Positions 15,658 through 23,500 of a stretch of DNA of 53,620 nucleotides are shown here, piece by piece. The notes beneath the pieces are model-generated. The model did no database searches. It saw nothing but the letters and a program-made list of their open reading frames with translations, and was not told the DNA's origin. The position numbers and the translations under genes are program-made. The stretch is taken from contig JAQSWD010000004.1 of NCBI GenBank assembly GCA_029266835.1, positions 1-53,620 on the forward strand. Reading direction: 5' to 3'. How positions within the stretch are numbered: the first letter of the stretch is position 1; each line of letters opens with the position of its first letter. Source of the stretch: Steroidobacteraceae bacterium. GTDB lineage: Bacteria > Pseudomonadota > Gammaproteobacteria > Steroidobacterales > Steroidobacteraceae.

Positions 15658-17453
15658 CTCTGGTGGACGTATCGACCGGGAGCGGGATCACCGGCCGGGT
15701 AGCGCTCATTGCCAGGCGCGACGGGCGCCGGCACTTCGCCATCACCATGCTGCCGGTACCAATGGCTCCAGTGATCCCACCAGCTGCCGGCGTGTTCACT
15801 GGCGCCCGCGATCCAGGTCTCGGGGTCATCGGGCATCGAGGCGTTCAGGAAATACTTCGCCTTCGGATTGGTCGGCGGATTCACGATGCTCTGGATGTGG
15901 CCACTCGACGACAGCACGAAATCGATCTTGCCACGCAGGATGTTCCGCGACTGGTAACAGGCCTGCCAGGGCGTGATGTGGTCGGTGACACCAGCGACCA
16001 CGTAGGCCGGCACATCCACTTTCGACATGTCGATGGGTGTGCCCAGCACCTCGATCTTCCCGGGCACGCGCAACGGGTTATCCATGAACATCCGCAGCAG
16101 GTCGGCGTGGAACTCCGCGGGCAGCCGCGTCGTATCCGAGTTCCAGTAAAGGATGTCGAATGCCGGCGGACGATTGCCCATCACCCAGTTGTTGGCGACG
16201 AACAGCCAGACCAGGTCGTTGGGCCGCAGCCAGGCGAATACCCGCGCCATCTCGCTGCCTTCCAGCACGCCTGCGCGGCGCGACTTCTCGATGGTGGCGT
16301 TCACGCCCGAGCGCGACGCGAATTGACCAAGGAGCGTGGGCGCTGATGTGTCGAGCACCGTCACCAGCAGCGTGGCGGATGCGATGCGCCTTTCACCCTT
16401 CGCCGCCAGGTGCCCGAGCAGGGTGGCGAGAGTGAAACCGCCGGCGCAGGCCGCCATGGCATTCACGCTGTCCGCGCCGGTGATGTCGCAGGCCACGGAG
16501 ATGGCTTGCTTGCACGCCGAAAGATAGGTCTCCATGTTCCAGTCGCGTTGCGCGGCCGTGGGGTTTCGCCAGCTGATGGTGAAGGTCTGGATGCCGTGCT
16601 GTACCGCGTATTCGGCGAAGCTGCGCCCGGGCGCGAGATCGGTGGCGTAGAACTTGTTGATCTGCGGCGGAACGATGAGCAGCGGGCGCTTCTGCACGCG
16701 GTCGGTCTGCGCGGAGTACTGGATGAGTTCGAAACTCTCGCCGCGATACACCACGGCGCCCGGGGTCGTCGCGAGATTCTGCCCCACCTTGAACTTGCGT
16801 TCGTCGACCTGCCGCGGCATGCCGAAGTTGTTGGTCAGGTCGTCGATGAAATTCTGCAGGCCCCACAGCAGGCTCTTGCCGCGTGTCTCGGTGAGTCTCT
16901 GCAGCGCGCCGGGGTTGCCCAGCAACGAATTGGTAGGCGCAAAGGTTTCCGTGAAGAGCTGCAAGACGAAACGCGCGCGTTCGCGGTCGTCGGTGGTGGT
17001 ATCGGCGCGGTCCAGGACGCGGTTGAGCATGTCGCGCCACGCCACGAAGCCCTGCATGAGCCGCTTGTAATAGCCGTTCTTCTGCCAGACGTTATGACTG
17101 AACCGCCGGTCGCGCGCGTCCGGCAGGATTTTCGACTGGCCCATGGCGATGGCCAGGAGCTCACGGCCAAACCGCAGGTTCTCTTCGATGAGAACCTCGG
17201 GTCTGAGCGTCATCAATCGCAGCAGGCGTTTGCCCGCGGCCAACAACTCTTCGCGGTCGATCCCGAGGAGGGGATTCGCACCGAGGATCTGCTCGGCGGC
17301 ATCGGTCGCTGCCGCTTGCTCGAGCTCCGGTTGTGCGTCCTTATCGGCCGCCGCGAAGCCTTCTTGAGCGGAATTCTCGTTCGCCGCCTGGATTCCGGGC
17401 GGTTTGATTTCCGTCACATTTTCTCGGGATTGGCGCGGCTTCCTACCTGCCAT
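15654..17453 (-). CDS. phaC: Polyhydroxyalkanoate synthase
   Basis: The 599-residue protein polymerises (R)-3-hydroxyacyl-CoA into PHA at the granule surface. An Ala/Glu-rich N-terminal extension of about 70 residues precedes the PhaC N-domain (NVWQKNGYYKRLMQGFVAW). The catalytic domain follows: nucleophile C336 in AACAGG, Asp in VTDHITPW and His in SSGHIQ. The lipase-like box is normally G-x-C-x-G-G; here its first Gly is Ala. Pairing with an mcl-type phaZ and a PhaF-like phasin points to a class II-like enzyme, although it is longer than the usual 560 residues. GGAGG precedes the ATG. It heads the minus-strand operon. Confidence 0.93.
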   Translation of the reverse strand: MAGRKPRQSRENVTEIKPPGIQAANENSAQEGFAAADKDAQPELEQAAATDAAEQILGANPLLGIDREELLAAGKRLLRLMTLRPEVLIEENLRFGRELLAIAMGQSKILPDARDRRFSHNVWQKNGYYKRLMQGFVAWRDMLNRVLDRADTTTDDRERARFVLQLFTETFAPTNSLLGNPGALQRLTETRGKSLLWGLQNFIDDLTNNFGMPRQVDERKFKVGQNLATTPGAVVYRGESFELIQYSAQTDRVQKRPLLIVPPQINKFYATDLAPGRSFAEYAVQHGIQTFTISWRNPTAAQRDWNMETYLSACKQAISVACDITGADSVNAMAACAGGFTLATLLGHLAAKGERRIASATLLVTVLDTSAPTLLGQFASRSGVNATIEKSRRAGVLEGSEMARVFAWLRPNDLVWLFVANNWVMGNRPPAFDILYWNSDTTRLPAEFHADLLRMFMDNPLRVPGKIEVLGTPIDMSKVDVPAYVVAGVTDHITPWQACYQSRNILRGKIDFVLSSSGHIQSIVNPPTNPKAKYFLNASMPDDPETWIAGASEHAGSWWDHWSHWYRQHGDGEVPAPVAPGNERYPAGDPAPGRYVHQR

Positions 17454-17673
17454 GGGTCGCCTCCACAGGTTTGCACCTCGTTATATGTGATCCGCTTCCC
17501 AGTGGCGACGGGGTCGGCGTGACCCTAGTCACGCGCCCTAGGGCTCTCGATTCCTATTATGCATCGCAGCGAGGTAGGAAATTCCCTGATGTCAGGGAGT
17601 TGGCGCCTCCCTCCGCAATCGGTCGCGGGGCCTGATCGCGAAAAGCGGCCAGGAAAATCGAGGAGTCATCGTC

Positions 17674-18666
17674 TTGCAGTCAGTTCGTTCGCTGGCCGTC
17701 GTCGGCACGATGGCGCTTGCGTTCGGCATCGCGTCCCTGGACGCGCATGCCGCGGGCGCGCTTGCCGGCACCGACATCGAAAGCACCGCTGAAGTCACGT
17801 ACACGGTGGGCGCGGTCAATGCCAGCGCGACTTCCAACACGGTTACCGTGCGGGTCGCGGAAATCCTCAATGTCGTGGTGACCGTGCAGACGCCGACCGT
17901 GGCCGTCAGCCCGGGCGACACGGCGCGCGAGATCGTCTGTCTCATCACGAACACGGGCAACGGCCCGGAGACGTTCCGCCTGGTGACCGACAATGCCGTC
18001 GGCGGCGACGAGTTCGATCCGGCCATCGCGTCTCCTTCTATCTACTTCGACACGGACGCGAGTGGCGATCTGTCGGCCGCCGACACGCCCTATGTCGCGG
18101 GCGGCAATGATCCGGTTCTTCCGCCCGATGGTTCGGTCACGGTGCTCGTCGTCAACGACATCCCGGGCACGGTGGTCGATGGAAACCGCGGCTTTGCGCG
18201 CCTGACGGCCGACGCCCGGACCGGCAGCGGCGCGCCGGGAACGGCCTTCGTCAACGCGGGCGTCGGTGGCACGGAGGCCGTGGTCGGTCTCACCGGCGCC
18301 GCGGCGTCGGGCCAGGCGCAATACCTCGTCACCAGCCTCACGGTGAATGCCGTGAAGTCGCAGGTGATCGTCGATCAGTTCGGTGGCTCGCGGCCTCTGC
18401 CGGGCGCGCGCATCAACTACACCATCGTCGTGAGTGCGACGGGCGCGGGCGGGACCGCCAGCACCGTCCTCACCGACCGGATTCCCGCCAACACCAGTTT
18501 CGTGCCCGGTTCGCTGCGGCTGAACACCAGCGCCTTGTCCGATTCGGCGGATGCCGACGCCGGTGAATTCACCACCACACCCGACGCACGCGTGCGCGTG
18601 ACGCTGGGTGCGCTCACGCAGGCCAGCGGCAACCAGACCATCGAATTCGCCGTTCTCATCAATTGA
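17674..18666 (+). CDS. Exported DUF11-type repeat protein (first of cluster)
   Basis: The 330-residue product begins at TTG 17674, with GAGGAG 9 bp upstream and no better start in frame. A signal peptide (VVGTMALAFGIASLDAHA) is followed by AGTDIESTAEVTYTVG...SNTVTVRV. This opening module recurs at the mature start of two other proteins of the cluster. A middle region (LITNTGNGPETFRLVTDNAVGGDEFDP) and a C-terminal DUF11-like Ig domain (PGARINYTIVVSATGAGGTASTVLTDRIPANTSFVPGSL) follow. DUF11 domains are extracellular beta-sandwiches. No anchor is visible, so the protein is probably periplasmic, secreted or assembled on the surface. Its function is unknown. Confidence 0.82.
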   Translation: MQSVRSLAVVGTMALAFGIASLDAHAAGALAGTDIESTAEVTYTVGAVNASATSNTVTVRVAEILNVVVTVQTPTVAVSPGDTAREIVCLITNTGNGPETFRLVTDNAVGGDEFDPAIASPSIYFDTDASGDLSAADTPYVAGGNDPVLPPDGSVTVLVVNDIPGTVVDGNRGFARLTADARTGSGAPGTAFVNAGVGGTEAVVGLTGAAASGQAQYLVTSLTVNAVKSQVIVDQFGGSRPLPGARINYTIVVSATGAGGTASTVLTDRIPANTSFVPGSLRLNTSALSDSADADAGEFTTTPDARVRVTLGALTQASGNQTIEFAVLIN

Positions 18667-18693
18667 AGCTTGTTTGTACTGAAGGAGATTCAC

Positions 18694-19188
18694 ATGTCAC
18701 AGGGGAAGTTGAAATTCATCGCCGCCGCCGCGCTGCTCGCCTTCGCGGTCGACTCGCAGGTGCTCGCCGCCGACGCGCGCTGCATCTCGCTCAAGTCCAT
18801 GGCCGAGGTCGAGCGCGAAATCGTCGATGACAAAGGCGGGAAGAGCGTGAAGCGCGTGGCGGCCAGCAAGGTCGTGCCGGGCACGGAAGTCATCTGGACG
18901 ATCACCGCGGAGAACACCTGCAAGCAGGCCTCGGAGAACGTGACCATCAACAACCCGGTGCCGGCCCACATGCAACTGGTCGCGAATTCCGTCACGGGCG
19001 CCGGCTCGGACGTCACCTATTCGCTGGACGGCAAGGCTTTCGCCAAACCCGACCAGCTGACGGTCAAGGAGAACGGCGCCGACCGCAAGGCGCGCACGAA
19101 CGAATACAAGCACATCCGCTGGGAGTTCAAGAACCCGCTGCCGGCTGGTGCCACTGCGACGGCGAGTTTCCGCGCCGTCCTCGAATAG
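18694..19188 (+). CDS. Small exported DUF11-type protein
   Basis: The product has 164 residues. ATG 18694 is preceded by AAGGAG at good spacing. The signal peptide is KLKFIAAAALLAFAVDSQVLA. One DUF11-like domain follows, with KVVPGTEVIWTITAENTCKQASENVTINNPVPAHMQLVANSVTG, the usual pattern of a conserved repeat that starts with a clash-of-terms strand and ends in xNPVPxxxxxVxGSxxG. Two Cys in the mature part may form a disulfide. It sits 27 bp behind the first gene and 27 bp before the next, so it is in the same operon. The role is unknown. Confidence 0.82.
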   Translation: MSQGKLKFIAAAALLAFAVDSQVLAADARCISLKSMAEVEREIVDDKGGKSVKRVAASKVVPGTEVIWTITAENTCKQASENVTINNPVPAHMQLVANSVTGAGSDVTYSLDGKAFAKPDQLTVKENGADRKARTNEYKHIRWEFKNPLPAGATATASFRAVLE

Positions 19189-19215
19189 TTTTTTTCAAGT
19201 GAGAGAGGAGTACCC

Positions 19216-20382
19216 ATGAAATCGTCCCTTAGGCAGATCAAGCGAGTTGGCCTCGCTTGCGTCGCGCTGGGTTCGATCGCCGTTTCGCAGCAGGCCTTCG
19301 CAGAAGGCACCGCGGCGGGCACGACGATCCAGAACACCGCGACGGTCAATTACCAGGTCGGCGGCGTATCCCAAGCCGCGATCAATTCCAACACCGCCGA
19401 GTTCCTCGTCGACAACAAGGTCAACCTGACGGTGACCCGCCTCAATGCGGCACCTGGTGTCTCCGTGAGCCCGGGCGGCACGGACTACTACACCACGTTC
19501 AAGCTGACCAACAGCGGCAACAAGACCCAGGGCTACATCCTGAATGGCTCGCTGGCCGGAAACGGCGATGCGAACCTGACAGGGGTTGCGAATCCGTTCG
19601 GTGCGGGTCCCGCGGACACGATCCAGATGCTGAATACCCGGACGTTCGTGTCGGGCGCGGCTTGCGACGACACGACCCCGACGCCCACGTATGACTCGAG
19701 CACCGATACGACGGTATTCGTGGACAGCCTGGCTGCCGACGACTGCGTCTATGTGTTCGTGGTCGCCAATGCCGACACCATCGCCGCCGGCTTCATCAAC
19801 GGCGCCGTCGCCGCGGTGCGCCTGACGGCGCAGGCGCGGATTGCGAACAGCGGCGCGGCCACCGTGGTTCCGAAGCACAACGACGATGCCGACATCCCCG
19901 GCACCGAGCAGAACATCTTCGCCGATGCCGGTCAGGATGCCACCGAGTCCGCAGACAGCGTCTTCGTGGTCTCCAGCGCCACGCTGACGGTCGCCAAGAG
20001 CAGCGCCGTGATCTCCGACCCGATCAACGTCGCACCCAACTTCAAGGCGATTCCGGGCGCGGTCATGGAATACACGATACGGCTGACCAACAACGGCGGT
20101 GCCGATGCCACGGGCGTGGTCATCACCGACCTGTTGCCGACCAACGGCATCTCGTTCACGACGGCGCAGTACAACTCGGGCGCCTCGGACGTGAGCATCC
20201 AGATCGGAGCCGGCGCGCCCACGTTCTGCGTGGCCGAAGTCACCGCGGGCCCCAGCGCCGACGGTTGCTACGTTACGCCGGGCGGCGTGCTCACCGTGGG
20301 CGCTCCGGCGCTGACGCAGGTGGCCACCGGTGGTGTCGCGACCGAAGTGGCCGTGCGCTTCCGCATGACCATCGCCGATTGA
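19216..20382 (+). CDS. Exported DUF11-type protein (third of cluster)
   Basis: The 388-residue product has a strong ribosome-binding site (GAGAGGAG) and a signal peptide ending QQAFA. The mature start AAGTTIQNTATVNYQVGG...SNTAEFLV is homologous to the opening of the first cluster protein. A TLTNSGN-type region and VRLTAQARI (compare ARLTADART in the first protein) follow. A C-terminal DUF11 domain (PGAVMEYTIRLTNNGGADATGVVITDLLPTNGISF) closes it. The first and third proteins look like diverged paralogs. They are surface or periplasmic by inference. The stop is followed by about 165 bp holding a structured leader. Confidence 0.83.
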   Translation: MKSSLRQIKRVGLACVALGSIAVSQQAFAEGTAAGTTIQNTATVNYQVGGVSQAAINSNTAEFLVDNKVNLTVTRLNAAPGVSVSPGGTDYYTTFKLTNSGNKTQGYILNGSLAGNGDANLTGVANPFGAGPADTIQMLNTRTFVSGAACDDTTPTPTYDSSTDTTVFVDSLAADDCVYVFVVANADTIAAGFINGAVAAVRLTAQARIANSGAATVVPKHNDDADIPGTEQNIFADAGQDATESADSVFVVSSATLTVAKSSAVISDPINVAPNFKAIPGAVMEYTIRLTNNGGADATGVVITDLLPTNGISFTTAQYNSGASDVSIQIGAGAPTFCVAEVTAGPSADGCYVTPGGVLTVGAPALTQVATGGVATEVAVRFRMTIAD

Positions 20383-20425
20383 TCGGACCGACGGAAGGCC
20401 AACCAACGTCATGATGCCGATCGCA

Positions 20426-20527
20426 GCGGGTAAACGGGCCTGGAGCCCGAAGGGACGACCCAAGTCCCACGCCCGCGACAACGGGTACTCTCACGCAGAG
20501 GGCGGGGTAGCGACTAGCTACCCCGCC
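20426..20527 (+). promoter_or_regulatory. Candidate structured RNA leader with terminator-like hairpin
   Basis: An outer stem GCGGG/CCCGC (20426-20430 with 20472-20476) encloses two hairpins, CGGGC-CTGGA-GCCCG (20435-20449) and GGGAC-7-GTCCC (20452-20468), giving a three-way junction. CTCT-CACGC-AGAG (20488-20500) follows. An 11-bp perfect hairpin GGCGGGGTAGC-GACTA-GCTACCCCGCC (20501-20527) ends it, 21 bp before GTG 20549. I cannot assign it to a known riboswitch class. It may be an attenuator for the giant downstream gene or simply the terminator of the upstream operon. Confidence 0.45.
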
Positions 20528-20548
20528 TTCGGCGCATTTGGGAGCCGC

Positions 20549-23500
20549 GTGAAGGCGTGGTTCGCGTGTTCGTTGTTATTTGCGGCCGGTCTCACTATGG
20601 CGAACGTTTCCGTGGCGCAGATCACTGCGCCGGGAACGGTGGTTCGAAACACCGGCAGCGTGGAATACACGCTGGAATCCGGCCAGGCCCGCACCATCAC
20701 CTCGAACGAGGTGAGCGTGGTGGTCGAGCCGCTGCCGTCGCGGGCGAGCATGAGCCTCGCGCGCTACGAAGCGGCCAGTGGCAGCGCGATGACGGCGGGT
20801 CCCACGCAGTGCCGCGGGCCATCGGGCTTCGCACCGTTGGCGTCGCCGACAACGGCGTCGGGCGGCACGCTCGATCCGACCCAGCCCATTCCGATGCAGG
20901 ACACGAGTTTCGCGCATGCCGGCGAGCCGATTTTCGTGCGCGTGGTGGATACCGACCGGAACCGTGACAACAATGTGATCGAGACCGTCGACGTGCGGGT
21001 GGCCGCGTCATCGACGGGTGATTCCGAGGTCCTGCGTCTTTCGGAGACGGGACCAGCCACCGGTGTGTTCGTGGGATACATCGCCACGTCCGCATCCGCT
21101 TCGGCCGCGGATTGCGCGTTGCAGGTGGAACGCAATTCCAATTTCAGCGCCACCTACGTCGACCCCGTCGACTCGACCGATGCCGCGCAGGCCGACGCGC
21201 TGGTCGACCCCTTCGGCCTGATCTTCGATTCGCGCAGCGGTTCGCCCATCGACGGCGCCCGCGTGCGGCTCATCAACGCCGCCACCGGCCAGCCGGCCGC
21301 GGTGTTCGGTGACGATGGCGTGAGCCGGTATCCCAGCGAAATGGTCACGGGCCAGGCGGTGACGGATGCCGGCGGCACGCAGTACACCTTCCCGGCGGGC
21401 ATTTTCCGCTTCCCCCTGGTGGCGCCCGGCAGCTACCAGCTCGAGGTGATTCCGCCCGGGTCCTATCTATTCCCCTCGCAGCGCACGGTCATCGACCTGC
21501 AGGCGCTGCCGAATGCCCCGTACCGCCTGAGTGATGGTTCGTTCGGCCGTCCGTTCCCGGTGCTCGCCGCGCCCGCGGTGGCGGTGGATATCCCCCTCGA
21601 TTCGAACGCCAGCACACTGGTGTTGCGCAAGGTGGCCGGACAGCAGATCGCCACCCCCGGCGACTTCGTGCAGTACACGCTCACCCTGCAGAACACCAGC
21701 GAGCAGGGCGCCTACAGCGCCATACGCATCGTCGACCGCATGCCGCGCGGCGCGCGTTTCCGCTCGGGCTCGCTGCGCCTCGACGGCCAGCGCGTCGCCG
21801 ACCCCGAGATCGCCCCGGATGGCTCGCTGTTCACCTACACGCAGGCGCAACTCGCGCCCGGCGCGACCATCACGCTCAAGTACGTGCTCGAGTTCACCGT
21901 GGCCATGCGCGGCGTCGAAAATGCCATCAACACGGCGGTGGCGCAGGCCCCTGGAAACGTGGTGTCGAACGAGGCGCGCGTGCTGGTACGCATGAACGAG
22001 GAGCTGTTCTCGCAGAAGGGCTTCATCGTCGGCCGCGTATTCGAGGGCGACTGCGATGCGCCGGTCGTAAAAGACGATGCGGGTCGCGCTGACACCGGCG
22101 TGCCCAACATCCGCATCTATCTCGAGGACGGCCGCTACGGCGTGACCGACGAGAACGGCCGGTTCCATTTCGAAGGCCTCGAGCCCGGCACGCACAGTGT
22201 GCAGCTCGACAAGCTCACGCTGCCTGACTACCTGGAACTCGCGCCTTGCGGCCATCGCATGGGGCACGCGGGCCGCGATTACTCGCAGTTCGCCGAGCTG
22301 CGTCCGGGCACGCTGTGGCGCAGCGACTTCGTGCTGCGACAGAAAGCCGCGCCGGTGGGCGACGTGAACTTCGCCTTCAACTCGGTGCTGCTGCCCGATC
22401 CGCGTGGCGAGGGTCTGGTGGAACATGCCTCGGTGGTTCGCGTCACGGGCGTGCCTGCCGGCAACGTGACCGTATTGGCCGCGCTTCCGCCGGGCATCGA
22501 ATACGTCGCCGGCAGCGCCACGGTGGATGGCGTGGCGGTGGCCGATGCCGCGGACAAGGTGATGGGCGCGGGTACCGTGGTCGTGTCGGTCAAGGATTCC
22601 ATCCTGCGCGCGAAGTTCGGTGAGCTGGCGCCCGGCTCGGTGCGCGACCTGCGATTCCGCACCCAGGCGACGCCGGCGGCTGGTGGAGAGCTTCCGATCA
22701 AGGCGGTACTGTTGTTCGACTCGCCGTCGAAGAGCGGCCTCAAGAGCCAGCCCATCGAGGTGAAGATGTCGCGCGGCGCCGCGCGGTACGCGCGCTCGCA
22801 ATTCAGCTTCTCGCCGCGCTTCGATGTCATGCGCACGGAACTCTCGCTCGCGGACCAGAATGCATTGCGCGATCTCATCGATTCCTGGCGCGGAGCCCGC
22901 GATATTTCGATTCACGCGGTGGGCCATGCCGATGCACAACCCATCTCGGGCCGCAGCAAGAAGATGTACGCGGACAACCATGCGTTGTCGCAGGCTCGGG
23001 CGCAGTCGGTGGCGGATTATCTCGCCGCCGCGCTCAATGTTCCGCAGTCCCGTGTCATTGTCGTCGGCCGCGGGGCCGACGAGCCACTGAACTCGGGCAA
23101 GGATGCCGCGAGCCTGGCCGCCAACCGGCGTGTGGAGATCGTCATCGAAGGCCAGCGCTTCCAGGCCAACGCACCGCTGGAAATGGTCGCTTCCGGTGGC
23201 GCGTCCGAGGGTGTCAGCACCCAGGGAATGGTCCTGCGCGGGCCGTCCACCGCGATCAATCGCAACGTGCGCAAGACGGCGAAGGCCGAGGAACAGATCG
23301 CATCGTTCAAGGCTGTGGATATCGAAACCCTGCAGCCAGGCCTGGGCTGGGTGACGCCGGAATCGGACGCGGTGGCGACCATCGCCGCGGCGAAACTCGC
23401 GATCAGGCACGGCTCGCAGCAGAGCGCCGAAGTCACCGTGAACGGCAAGACCCTGGACACGCTGGCGTTCGACGGTGTCGCCTTCAACGAAGCGAAGACG

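Noticed and set aside
17519-17532. GTGAC-CCTA-GTCAC palindrome in the phaC to DUF11 divergent gap
   Set aside because: It is a good short dyad, but there is no second copy, no adjacent regulator gene and no convincing promoter geometry. It was not listed as an operator.
20421-20527. Possible c-di-GMP-I (GEMM) riboswitch before the giant outer-membrane gene
   Set aside because: Short resemblances (GGGTAAAC, GGGACG, GGTAGCG) are in the right order, but the conserved GAAA tetraloop and receptor and the GCAAAGCC segment are absent, and a competing GGGAC/GTCCC hairpin is stronger. It is kept only as an unassigned structured leader.
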